Assembly: GCA_004335835.1 (NCBI GenBank)
Contig: RWJK01000833.1
Location: forward strand, 1 to 15,523
Reading direction: 5' to 3'
Source of the DNA: Scenedesmus sp. ARA3
Lineage: Eukaryota; Chlorophyta; Chlorophyceae; Sphaeropleales; Scenedesmaceae
Length of the DNA stretch: 15,523 nt
The translations under genes and the position numbers were made by a program. The notes beneath the pieces are model-generated. The model did not search any database, had not been told where the DNA came from, and saw only the letters and a program-made list of their open reading frames with translations. Shown here piece after piece: positions 1 to 7,424 of this stretch (position 1 is its first letter; each line of letters opens with the position of its first letter).

Positions 1-310
1 CCCTGCTGCTGCCGCTTGCCTGGGCTGAGCAGTTGCTGCTGCCGCTGCTGCAGCAGCGTCTCTGTCAGCAGCTGCACCTGATCAGCTGCCGGGGCATCAT
101 CATGCGTTGCTTCGTCCTGCTGCTGCTGCTGCTGCCGGCGTGGCTTGACTGTGCTGCACTGCCCTGCTTCCAGGGGCATTGCTTTCTTGCTGGCAGCTAC
201 TGGCGAGGATGGCAGCGCAGCACCTGGCTGCTGTGTGCAGCGCAGCAGCAGCTGCGCTGAGGGTGCAGCAACCTTGGAGAACACGTACGCCTGAAAGGAG
301 CGGCCGCTGC
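1..310 (-). CDS. Partial exon of an unrecognised spliced gene (Gln-rich)
   Basis: On the minus strand, a pyrimidine-rich tract ending in CTCACAG (acceptor at 313-311) opens a reading frame that runs without a stop to the window edge, about 102 codons. It starts SGRSFQAYVFSKVAAPSAQ, passes through an Ala/Pro/Ser linker, then becomes Gln- and Asp-rich (a run of six Q, then DEATHDDAPAADQ). The exon enters in phase 1, which matches the donors at 487 and 700 whose exons end in one extra G; joining gives ...NTSG/SGRSFQAY. I do not recognise the protein. The first 40 residues look like globular sequence and the rest like a disordered CAG-encoded linker. The plus-strand frame here is Leu/Cys-rich and reads as a shadow. 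The gene continues beyond the left edge. Confidence 0.5.
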
Positions 311-486
311 CTGTGAGGAGCAACAGGACATCAACAAACAAATTTTGAGTGTGTGACCCCAGCAGCCGCAGTCAAAGCATTATGTAGTCGTAACGATGTT
401 GCTTCTTCGATAGAAAGCGCACGTACACAGCGCTTTACACACGCACATGCGCAACTTCAACGGTACCTGAATAGAAAAAAGCTCAC

Positions 487-811
487 CTGACGTGTTGACT
501 GGGAAGGCCTTGATTCGAAGCAGCGGCCCGAAGCCCAACATGACATAAGCACCAGAGTATGAAAATGAAAATGCTCGTCTACAAGGCCGCACCTGACATG
601 TTCACGGGGAAGGCCTTGATCAGCAGCAGCGGCGTAAAGCCCAACATTACATAAGCAACAAAATATGAATGTTCAACATGCTCCTCCATTTGGCCGCACC
701 TGACATGTTCACGGGGAAGGCCTTAATCAGCAGCAGCGGCCCGAAGCCCAGCTGCGCCATGTGCGCCTCAGGCGGCACGCCACGCATGGCGCGCTGCACC
801 ACAGCCACGGC
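487..811 (-). repeat. Three tandem copies of an exon end plus flanking intron (period about 107 bp)
   Basis: Three copies of a minus-strand segment encoding (L)GFGPLL-IKAFPVN-SG end at 487, about 593 and 700. Each ends in TCAG followed by a GT donor (GTGAGC in the 487 copy, GTGCGG in the other two). Anchor triplets lie at 488, 594 and 701, so the period is 106-107 bp. Only the copy ending at 700 has an upstream acceptor and a full exon. The other two begin with a shared leader (CTTATGT-ATGTTGGGC) in place of the exon's 5' half. This looks like local tandem duplication of an exon-intron junction rather than alternative exons, although the best consensus donor is in the leftmost copy. Confidence 0.65.
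700..811 (-). CDS. Internal exon, unrecognised spliced gene
   Basis: A 112-bp minus-strand exon is bounded by the acceptor TGTGTGCAG (814-812) and a GTGCGG donor after 700. It enters in phase 0 and leaves in phase 1. It encodes 37 residues beginning AVAVVQRAMRGVPPEAHM and ending FGPLLLIKAFPVNMS. The phase agrees with the preceding exon (ends phase 0 at 1574) and the following exon (enters phase 1 at 310). The composition is globular with little low complexity, unlike the CAG-derived linkers around it. I do not recognise the family. A second, degraded copy of its 5' half lies at about 890-929. Confidence 0.5.
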
Positions 812-889
812 CTGCACACAATTACAACAACAGCAGCAGCACGTCATGTATCATCAATAGTGATGGCTGTTGTTCTAGTATAAGCGCCT

Positions 890-929
890 CTGGCACGCCC
901 CGCATGGTGCGCTGCACCACAGCCACAGC
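890..929 (-). pseudogene. Degenerate copy of the 5' half of the 700-811 exon
   Basis: After a second TGTGTGCAG acceptor (932-930), the minus strand reads AVAVVQRTMRGVPEAL. This nearly matches the start of the 700-811 exon, but the sequence then departs from it and lacks the GFGPLL-IKAF part and a matching donor. It also carries the same upstream CTG run before the acceptor, so intron and exon were copied together. It is likely a dead pseudo-exon. Confidence 0.5.
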
Positions 930-1084
930 CTGCACACACCAGCAGCAGCAGCAGCATGGTGTGGAGTGCGCCACCCAGCTCAAGCAGCGACATGCGACAC
1001 ACTTGGTCAGCAACAACTTGGTCAGCAACTTGGTGCCCCATTTAGTAACGCTGTGATACAAGCGTGTGCATGAAAACTGCTCGC

Positions 1085-1681
1085 CTTCGCTGATCTTGTC
1101 TGCTGGAGCAGCCACCACAGGCCTGCTTCCCGCTGCCGCTGCTGCTGCTGCCGCGAGCCAAGACATCCACCTTTATGCTGCGTGCTTGGGCAAACAGTCA
1201 CCTGAAGGCCTGCTTGCCGCTGATGCCTGCCGCTGCTGCTGCTCTCATTTGCGTGCTGCCCAGCGTCATTGCAGCTACGCTAAAACATGCAAGCTGCTCA
1301 CCTTCATTGACGGCGCCTGTGCAAAGAGCCTCCCGAAGGCCTGCTTGCCGCTGAGGGGCACGCCCTCCGTTCACGCTGCACACCTGCGCCAGCATGCTGC
1401 TGCCGCCACTGCTGTTTGGTACGTATGCTGTGATGACGCTGCTCACCTTGATGCTGCATGCCTGCCCATACAGCCTCCCAAGGGCCTGCTTGCTGCTTGG
1501 CTCTATATGGCTGTAATGCAGCGTCGCAGTTGCACTTAATTCACATATGTTTCAGAAGTGCTGCGCTGCTCACCTTCATCGATCTTGCCTGTGCGAAGAG
1601 CCTCCCGAAGGCCTGCTTGCCGCTGAGGGGCACGCCCTCCCAGAAGGAGTAGGCGTGGCTGCACGGCTCCAGGCTGGCGAT
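1085..1681 (-). repeat. Five tandem copies of an exon 3' end with its donor site
   Basis: Five minus-strand segments related to SGKQAFGRLFAQARSMK, each followed by a donor-like site, end at 1085, 1171, 1302, 1447 and 1574 (spacing 86, 131, 145 and 127 bp). The 1574 copy is a full exon. The 1302 copy shares at least 60 bp of near-identity and GTGAGCAGC. The 1447 copy reads SSKQALGRLYGQACSIK with the same donor. The 1171 copy has an internal stop, and the 1085 copy is badly eroded with a GC in place of the GT donor. The gradient of decay suggests serial tandem duplication of an exon-intron boundary, with one copy kept functional. Confidence 0.65.
1574..1681 (-). CDS. Internal 108-bp exon, unrecognised spliced gene
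   Basis: The minus strand shows an acceptor (CATGCGCAG, 1684-1682), 36 codons in phase 0 with no stop, and a GTGAGCAGC donor immediately below 1574. The exon begins IASLEPCSHAYSFWEGVPL and ends GRLFAQARSMK. Its length is an exact multiple of three with both ends in phase 0, so copies of it could be inserted or skipped without breaking the frame, which may explain why this unit tolerated tandem duplication. It joins in phase to the 700-811 exon and to the proposed upstream exon ending at 1947. Function is unknown. Confidence 0.55.
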
Positions 1682-1946
1682 CTGCGCATGTGTTGTTATC
1701 ACGTGTGTTATAACAGTAGGCAGCAGACGGCATACTTGTGAGTGTCATGCTGTTGAGAATGTGGCGTTGGCTGCGGCATTGCTGGGACTCCTCAGCTGGT
1801 CAGGAGGCTGCGTGAGCAGGAGCGAGTCATGCTGTGTAGAGGCAGGTAGCATCACGCGCAGGGTTGGTTCTACGTCTGAACATCTCACACAAGGTATGGA
1901 TGTACACGCGGCTGGCTTTGAAGCTGGGTCACTTCATCTCGCGCAC

Positions 1947-2190
1947 CTGCTCAATGGATGCACAGGTGATGATGGGCCTGCTGTGCGGCTGCTGCAGCAG
2001 GCCCTTGGCCCTGCTGCCCTTTGCAGTCGCCTTGCTGCTGCCGCTGCCAGCAGCACCTCCAGCGCCAGCAGCGGCAGCAGCAGTGCTGCCATCAGTTGCA
2101 GCTGCAGTGCTGGCCTGGTTGCTTGCATCTATGCTGGCCGCTGCCTGGTTGGCAGGTTCGCTGCAACTGGAGAGCCTGCGGGCGGCAACA
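1947..2190 (-). CDS. Probable upstream exon of the minus-strand gene (5' limit uncertain)
   Basis: The minus strand encodes an Ala/Ser/Gly/Thr linker leading into AKGLLQQPHSRPIITCASIE, ending at CAG/GTGCGC (donor below 1947) in phase 0, which fits the next exon. The frame is open up to 2330, but where the exon starts is unclear. Acceptor-like CAGs occur at about 2160-2185. Beyond the proposed donor the frame hits a stop within five codons, while the +1 frame stays open and encodes PSFKASRVYIHTLCEMF. An alternative is therefore a longer exon with a frame break near 1935. The plus strand over 2170-2310 also has a plausible Ser/Ala/Gln-rich frame, so this boundary is not settled. Confidence 0.35.
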
Positions 2191-2518
2191 GTAGCAGCCA
2201 GCATGCTACCAACAGCAGCCTGCTCGCTGACGCACCTGAGGAGCAGCATGCAGCCCCAGCTGCACCGCAGTTTGTTGACACGCAGCATTCCTTGAATGCA
2301 CAGGTGGGGGGCTGTGCCGAGTCCCAGCACAAACCATGCTCACACAAGCAGTGCGTACCGGCTGCACCACAATAGATGGTTTCCTTTTGCCAGTACACTA
2401 GCAGTGACGATGTTGATGCCTGCAATACATCGCTATGAGAGCCTGCCGCTGGTAGCAACATAAGCTCGCTGCACTCCTTCTGCTTGCCGAACAGCACTGT
2501 GGACTGCTCTTGGCCCAC

Positions 2519-3584
2519 ATGCAGGTTGCACACCAGCCTCTGTCCCGCAGCAGCAGTGGCACCAGCTCCAACACTGCACTGCCATCCTCACAGGCAGCAG
2601 CAGCAGCAGGCAGCAGCAGGGCGGTTGACCCTGCTGACCCCTGGAGTGCCCTGCAGAGCCAGTACGTTGCAGCAGCAGGGCCATCCAGCCCTGGCAGCTC
2701 ACTGTCTGGCAGCACAGCAGCAGTAGGGGCAGTAGCAGTGCAGAGGTCTGGCCTTACTGCTGGTGGCTCTAAGCGAGCCACAAGGGCGACCAAGGAGGCT
2801 GACGAGCTTGTGTTGGTGGACGAAGCCGACTTTGAGAGCAGCAGCAGCGGCAGGGTTGGCGGTAGTGCAGCAGCAGCAGCAGCTGCTGAGGAGTGGCGAG
2901 ACGAGCCAACAACATCAGCAGCAGCAGCCAGGGCACCTGCAGGCAGGACTGTTCAGGGTGAAGGTTCAATGGCAGTTCATCCCTGTAGCGAAGAGAAGCC
3001 CTAGGTGGCAGCGGTGGGCTTGCAGCAGAGGGCTCACGGCTGCAGGCTCGCCAGTTTGGTGGCGGCGGCTTGACTGCTGAGAGCTCCCGTGTAAAGGCTG
3101 GCCAGTTTGGTGGAGGTTTGGCAGCGGAGAGCTCCCGGGTGAAAGCTGGCGGCTGGGGTGCCGGCAGCATGGCTGCAGCAGGCACGCTGATGCTTGGAGA
3201 TGAGGCAGATGAAGCGTACAGTGAGGATGGGGGGTGTGGCAGGGCGGGTGGTGGCTCGGTGCCTGGCTTTGCAGCAGCGCAGGATGATGTGTTTGGAGGT
3301 GACAGTGACTCTCCAAGGGCAGCAGCTGGGGTAGCAGTAGGCAGATTGAGGCCAGAGAGGAGCAGCAGGCAGCATCTTGGCAGCAGCAGAGGCCACAGCG
3401 GCACTGGCGCTGTGCAGCAGCAGCAGCAGTGTTGCATCAGCAGGAAGATGAACAGCTGGGGCTTGAGGAGATTGATGACGTGGATGCGCTGATAGAGGCG
3501 GAACTGGCTGCTAAGAATGCGCTGCCTGGTGACTTGGCTGCCAAGCTGGCGGCGTTTGAGGCGATGGCAGATGATGATGAGTAG
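2519..3584 (+). CDS. Low-complexity protein with acidic C-terminus, two frame breaks
   Basis: The plus strand encodes a Ser/Ala-rich region with acidic patches (ADELVLVDEADFESSSSGR), three repeats of the form GL-AESSRVKAGQFGG (3016-3150), a Gly/Asp-rich part (DDVFGGDSDSP), a Gln-rich part, and the C-terminus EEIDDVDALIEAEL...KLAAFEAMADDDE, with a TAG at 3582-3584. The reading frame changes twice, near 2990-3005 and near 3320-3345; both look like single-base indels rather than introns, because the gaps are too short. The ATG at 2519 is only the first available start; a short stretch at 2394-2515 may hold an upstream exon after the acceptor TTTTGCCAG. I do not recognise the family. The minus-strand frames here are Leu/Pro/His shadows. 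It could be a young pseudogene, or intact with assembly errors. Confidence 0.45.
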
Positions 3585-3930
3585 TCAGATCTGCAGCAGG
3601 CGGCGGCGGTGGTGGATTTGGGTTGAGCTGCATGTTGCCTGGCTGCTAAGAGTGCAATGCCTGGGGACGTGGCTGCCAAGCTGGCGGCGTTTGAAGCAAT
3701 GGCAGTTGACTTAGAGTAGTAGTACCAGGACTGCAACAGGTGGCTGTCACGGCACTGTCAGCTTGAGCTACGTGCTGCTGAGTGTGACAGCTTAGTTTTG
3801 ACCACAAATTATGTTGTGTTCATAAGACAAGAATGCACTGGCTGCTGGGAACCTGGCAGCCAGGCTGGCCTCGTTTGGAGCGATGGCAGATGTACTGATA
3901 CCAGCAACAGTTGTGCGCTGCTTGGAGTGA
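3504..3930 (+). repeat. Three tandem copies of the C-terminal coding segment
   Basis: The segment LAAKNALPGDLAAKLAAFEA with its terminal MADDDE-stop occurs at 3504-3584. A second copy at 3639-3719 (LAAKSAMPGDVAAKLAAFEA, MAVDLE, then TAG) is in frame with its own stop. A third, more diverged copy starts at 3829 (NALAAGNLAARLASFGAMAD) and has lost the stop position. DNA downstream of the stops is also shared (GTGACAGCTT and TTTTGAC blocks), so the duplicated unit covers coding end plus 3' flank. Spacing is 135 and 181 bp. Copies two and three are probably not translated. Confidence 0.6.
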
Positions 3931-4540
3931 CAGCTTGAGCTTTTGACAAGTGTTGACCAGCATGGTTGCTGAAGGCTGAGTGTTGAGGGGAAGCTTTGCT
4001 ACTATTTTTGACATCTGCACACTACAAGTACCCAACTCATCTAGTACCCATCCATCGTCTGCTGCATGCGCGTCAGACAATGATAGCACACAAGTTTGCA
4101 ACTGCAACCCACCACTGTGCGCTGTCTCTTGCCAGAGGCAGGCTGACAGCACTCCACACAAGTCATAGCACACAAAAACGGTAAGGCAAGACGACACAGT
4201 GGCGGTGAGAACATGACGCAATCCCGCTGCACTACACAATCACACTGGCAGATACTTGAGACAGTCAGGCAGCACAGCACACATATAAGGCAGCTTTGCA
4301 CTTGAGTTGTCACACCACCACGTGTGCCGTGCTTGAATGCAAAAAGAGGCCAGCACAGATTGACATGATGCACCACATGATGTGAATGCACAGATACATC
4401 TGCAGTGGAAACCTGACCGATTGGTTTGGCACTAATTGATGCTGGCAATTCAACACAGGAAGTAGAAGACCAACGATGACGGTCTCCAATGGTCCAAGCA
4501 GCATCATGGTATTAAGTGAAAGCAGCCAATGGCACAGGCG
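3931..4540 (+). other. Non-coding stretch between convergent genes
   Basis: No convincing coding frame is seen here; the base composition drops the CAG bias and has many CACA/ACAC stretches. It should hold the 3' flanks of the plus-strand gene ending at 3584 and the minus-strand gene ending at 4541, which point at each other. I did not find a clear TGTAA signal on either strand in it. Confidence 0.4.
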
Positions 4541-5020
4541 CTAACGGGCCTGGCAAAACCTGTAGCATGTGTTTCGGCTCGTCTGCGTTTCCTCCACATA
4601 GTAGTAAACCACGGTGTTTGCTTCTCCTGCTGTGTTCAAGCACGCTGGCGCCTGCAGACCAATGGCACAACAGTAGCTCTGGCACCACGGCTGACATGTC
4701 ACATCAGCAAAGTACTGGACAAACTGCCCATACACTTCTTGAGTGACCTGCCCCCTGACCTCTCTCTGCAGCTGCAGGAACACGTTTCTGGATGCCTGGA
4801 CTTGTACTGGGCGAATAGGCGTGGCCCTGGCTATAGCTTGTGAACCTCGGGCAGCCCTGGATGCAGCAGCAGCTCGTGCCGCCCGGGCTGCAGCAGCAAT
4901 TCCGGATAGTTGGCCATATGCTCCTGTGCTGCAAGTCAGCAGCACAAGCAGCAGCACGCTGAGCAGCAGCTGGCGTGGCAGCGGCGCTGCAGCGGCGCTG
5001 CAGCGGCACATGTCCTGCAC
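4541..5020 (-). CDS. Secreted six-cysteine protein (paralogue 1)
   Basis: A 159-residue frame starts MQDMCRC. Residues about 16-36 form a hydrophobic signal-peptide core (PRQLLLSVLLLVLLTCSTGA) with likely cleavage near GAYGQ. An Ala/Arg-rich segment follows, then a cysteine domain: TCQPWCQSYCC...QAPAC...TCYRFC. The spacing is CX3CX3CX9CX24CX3C with one extra Cys. It ends three residues after the last Cys, so it should be soluble and secreted. It is clearly related to the gene at 7685-8512: the signal region, a GQ...FA-(D/E)-TCQ-WC block, QAPAC and an EE---R--C motif are shared. An in-frame stop lies upstream of the ATG. The family is unknown to me. The plus-strand frame over it reads as a shadow. 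Confidence 0.6.
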   Translation of the reverse strand: MQDMCRCSAAAAPLPRQLLLSVLLLVLLTCSTGAYGQLSGIAAAARAARAAAASRAARGSQAIARATPIRPVQVQASRNVFLQLQREVRGQVTQEVYGQFVQYFADVTCQPWCQSYCCAIGLQAPACLNTAGEANTVVYYYVEETQTSRNTCYRFCQAR

Positions 5021-5291
5021 CTGTGGTAGCTGGAAGATGCCATGGCCTGCAGCGCAGTATCAAGACACAGCAGGTATCAGTGATGGGAGCAGTGGAAGAG
5101 GTGAGCTGCGCTAGCTGCATCCAAGTCATTTTCTCTGGCTGATACGTTTTGCTACAGCATGCTGTGCTAGCGGACTTTCAGTCACCGTAGGGCAGGACAG
5201 GTGCCGCTGCAGCGCTGCTGCTCATCAGCAGCTGATCAGCTGAGCTGCGATGCAGTACTATTGCTGATGGTCAGCTAGCCAACACAAGATC

Positions 5292-5318
5292 GTGAAAGTG
5301 AGTGAGTGAGTGAGTGAC
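5292..5318 (+). repeat. GTGA microsatellite
   Basis: GTGAAAGTGAGTGAGTGAGTG and its continuation give about six GTGA units, one imperfect, directly before the hairpin at 5319. Confidence 0.8.
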
Positions 5319-5435
5319 TACCCAGGCAGCTCTGCAGCTCCTGGGTAAGTTAAGGCTAAGAGGGTGTGTGTGGCCAGGGGCGGCGCCCCTGGGCTCCACA
5401 CGCTCTACCCGTCCACTTGCGCCCTAGGGCACAAG
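5319..5435. repeat. Cluster of three hairpin-forming palindromes
   Basis: Three structures occur in 117 bp. At 5319-5347, arms TACCCAGG/CCTGGGTA enclose a bulged C and a 4-bp AGCT/AGCT stem with CTGC loop. At 5374-5392, CCAGGGGCGGCGCCCCTGG is a perfect odd palindrome. At 5416-5435, CTTGCGCCCTAGGGCACAAG is a 20-bp palindrome with one mismatched pair. They could be parts of a structured RNA or repeat relics; no function can be assigned. Confidence 0.6.
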
Positions 5436-5796
5436 CGGGGCGTATCGCTTGCGTGCGCTCATCTAAAGCGTGGCTTTTTGCGGTGGTCTGGTTCGCCGGT
5501 GCCGTGCTGTCGTTTCTTTGCAGGGTTTGAGTTCGGCTGTGCTGGTCTTGTGCCAGTACATTTCCTTGCTGCCATCATGATTGCCTTACGTTGCCTCCAT
5601 CGTGAAATAACAGTGCTTCTTAGCATGTCTGTTCGATGCATTGCCCTGCAGACATCTGCGGGCATTGAGCAGCTGCTTCGTGCTCACTGCAATAGGAGTT
5701 TGCGCATGCTGAGCACGTGCATTTCCGGACCAACTAAATTCACGTCTTCAAGCTCACCTGTTTTGTTGTAAGACTTTGACTGAATTTTAGAAAGAC

Positions 5797-5850
5797 AAAA
5801 GGCGTCCACGGGGCTGCTCCTCAGGCCTCAAGGCTTGGCGTATAGCCGTA
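5797..5850 (-). pseudogene. Broken copy of the exon at 8878-8976
   Basis: The minus strand keeps YGYTPS and, in another frame, PVDAF, matching YGYTSSGRPVDAF of the exon at 8878-8976. A 14-nt length difference between the two blocks introduces a stop (GCC TGA) and a frameshift. The GTAAGT donor of the intact copy is absent. It lies upstream of paralogue 1 just as the intact exon lies upstream of paralogue 2, so it marks the duplicated unit. Confidence 0.5.
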
Positions 5851-5963
5851 CCTTAAACAAGCACTATAAAAAGCGATGTGCTGAAGTCACAGACAAGCCG
5901 GCAATTTATAAACACAACTTTCTCGAAGCCTTGCCTTCCCGCTGTCCTTGGGCCTAGCTTCGA

Positions 5964-6009
5964 GGAAGGTCGTGATCCTACAACCGACCTTCCGCAAAGG
6001 AGGAAGGTC
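5964..6009. promoter_or_regulatory. Conserved inverted repeat GGAAGGTCG/CGACCTTCC plus third half-site (copy A)
   Basis: The arms 5964-5972 and 5985-5993 are perfectly complementary with a 12-nt spacer, followed by a third half-site GGAAGGTC at 6002-6009. The arms and the third half-site are kept in the duplicate at 9100-9142 while the spacer differs in sequence and length. That pattern fits selection on the arms (a protein-binding site or RNA stem), but this is inference. Confidence 0.4.
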
Positions 6010-6133
6010 AGCCTGCTGGGGAAATTACAGTTGCAAATATGCTGTCAGCAACACAGTAGCTACTGTGCACGAACTTGAAGCCTTTTAAGCAGCCTTCTTG
6101 CAAGGCAGAAAAGGGCTTGACTGCAACTGACCG

Positions 6134-6164
6134 CAAAGGCTGCAGCCTTTGTCAGCTGACAAAG
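6134..6164. repeat. Two overlapping perfect 18-bp palindromes
   Basis: CAAAGGCTGCAGCCTTTG (6134-6151) and CTTTGTCAGCTGACAAAG (6147-6164) are each perfectly self-complementary and share the five bases CTTTG, so only one hairpin can form at a time. Confidence 0.75.
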
Positions 6165-6248
6165 CTGCCTAGCCTATAGCTGGGAGTGCAACCTTCCAAC
6201 CACTTGCCAGTGGCTCCCTCAAGCACACTTGAGCTACAAGTGTAACGG

Positions 6249-6280
6249 GAGCAGCACCAGCAGCAGCAGCAGCAGCAGCA

Positions 6281-6319
<39 letters not shown>

Positions 6320-6337
6320 GAAGCAGAAGCAGAAGCC
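6249..6337 (+). repeat. AGC/CAG microsatellite with AGAAGC subrepeat
   Basis: About 89 bp of AGC units, interrupted by ACC and GGAGC, end in four AGAAGC units. Read on the minus strand it gives poly-Ala or poly-Leu, which explains the long but meaningless frames over it. Confidence 0.85.
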
Positions 6338-6996
6338 ATTTGGCCATCAGCCCCACCAACGACACAGCTGGAGTGTGCGCTGCTGCATACAGTGCTGCTT
6401 GACGACGTACTGCGACCAGCACAGCAACGCCTGCACCAGCAACTCCACAATGTTCTTCTGTCTTTGGGTGCACCCACAGCACGTGCTGTCTGCTGCTGCG
6501 TCAGCTGTGCAACGGTGCACATGCATCTTCGGTGGCTGCAGCTGCGCTCGAGCCTGCTGCGGTTTGGCCAGTGTGGCTGTTTTTGGCAGCCACAACCGGC
6601 AAATGCTGCTGCATTATGTGTTGCAAAGATCCAGCAACTGCTCGGCGCTGCAGCAGGTGGATGGACAGCAAGCCGGTGCTGACACTAGCACTAAGCAAAA
6701 ATGGCCTTGAATGATCCGAGTGATAGGAGCTGCAAATGCATGACAGCCCATAACACGGTTCATGAGTCAGGTGCTAGGCTGCGTGCTCAAGCCGCCATTG
6801 AATGCCCACTGATGGTATCCCATGTGTGCCTTTCAAGGCACTGCATGGCACAATTCTCACAATGTTTGCAGCCGTCTGCAATTACGACATACTCCAAATC
6901 TGTTTAGAATCGCACAACCTAAGACAAAGCGTTTGCGACATGCCCACAGGTTTACAACTACTGCTTGGTGGCAGTGTCAAAACTTTCGACAGGACA

Positions 6997-7013
6997 GGAA
7001 GTGACTCACTTCC
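6997..7013. repeat. Perfect 17-bp palindrome
   Basis: GGAAGTGACTCACTTCC is self-complementary around the central C at 7005. It sits three bases before the left arm of the large inverted repeat. Confidence 0.75.
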
Positions 7014-7016
7014 GCA

Positions 7017-7128
7017 AGATTGCTGTGTCTCATGGAAGATGGCAGCTGGATATGTTGCAAATTTGCCATCCATGCACGCACCATCGCCAACATATCCAGC
7101 TGCCATCTTCCATGAGACACAGCAATCT
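7017..7128. repeat. Perfect 41-bp inverted repeat with 30-nt loop
   Basis: The left arm 7017-7057 and right arm 7088-7128 are exact reverse complements over 41 bases (each carries GATGGCAGCTGGATATGTTG or its complement); the loop is 7058-7087. Flanks beyond the arms do not pair and I see no target duplication or transposon-type ends. Transcribed, it would form a long perfect hairpin of the kind green algae process into small RNAs. It could equally be a recent inverted duplication. Confidence 0.85.
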
Positions 7129-7419
7129 GTTTAAACTGGGAATTTGGTTGTTGATGAACCAGCTGTGGCAAGATGTTAAGTAGCATGTCAGTAGGACTTC
7201 TTGTGAATATGGCTGGTTACATTTACACCATGACGCCACCACCTGACTGCAGCCTGTAAAGTGGGTTGACGTGATCTTTGACTGTTGCCGTTATTTTGCC
7301 AATGTTGCAGCAGATAAGGCTATGCAACCAGAGCCAGCAAAATCTCAAGGTTGGCTGTACTGCAACTACTACATTTTTAGCACAGCTACATAAATGACAA
7401 CTCTCTTGAAGAGTGGATG

Positions 7420-7424
7420 TTACA
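7420..7424 (-). terminator. Candidate TGTAA poly(A) signal for the 7685-8512 gene
   Basis: The minus strand reads GATGTAACATCC here, about 260 bp past the stop codon of the gene at 7685. TGTAA is the usual polyadenylation signal in volvocalean algae. The pentamer is short enough to occur by chance. Confidence 0.3.

Larger units (their letters stand above)
5021..5796. other. Upstream flank of paralogue 1, with hairpins and no clear gene
   Basis: The first 60 bp still align with the upstream flank of paralogue 2 (GCTGCAGGCCATG in both). The rest contains CAGCTGATCAGCTG (5229-5242, perfect palindrome), a GTGA microsatellite and three hairpins at 5319-5435. A 135-codon plus-strand frame (5364-5771) is open but has mixed composition, no domain and no splice or start context, so I do not call it. 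Confidence 0.4.
5797..6019. repeat. Duplicated upstream block, copy A
   Basis: This shares with 8912-9152, in the same order and orientation: GCGTCCACGGG-CTGC, GT-TAGCCGTA, a GAGGAAGGTCGTG...GACCTTCCGC inverted repeat, and AAGGTCAGCCTGCTGG. Intervening sequence has diverged. A TATAAAAA motif on the plus strand (5866-5873) has a rough counterpart, TATATATA, in the other copy. It supports duplication of a segment containing a secreted-protein gene plus upstream DNA. Confidence 0.6.

Noticed and set aside
487..811. CRISPR-like array
   Set aside because: The 107-bp units are coding/intron duplicates with diverging sequence, without short identical repeats or unique spacers.
1761..2375. A 204-codon plus-strand frame of Ala/Ser/Gln-rich sequence
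   Set aside because: Its left half lies over the minus-strand exon ending at 1947, and CAG repeats keep several frames open. The right part (2170-2310) could be a real exon but has no independent support.
2769..3437. A 222-codon minus-strand frame opposite the plus-strand gene
   Set aside because: Leu/Pro/Ser/His translation of the complementary strand; the plus strand has acidic patches, clear internal repeats and a repeated C-terminus with stop.
5364..5771. A 135-codon plus-strand frame
   Set aside because: No domain, mixed composition and no matching frame in the duplicated region; it overlaps hairpin-rich DNA.
6169..6522. Minus-strand poly-Ala and poly-Leu frames
   Set aside because: They are translations of the AGC microsatellite at 6249-6337.
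6375..6710. Cys-rich plus-strand frame of 111 codons
   Set aside because: Cysteines are scattered without the spacing seen in the two secreted paralogues, and there is no signal peptide.
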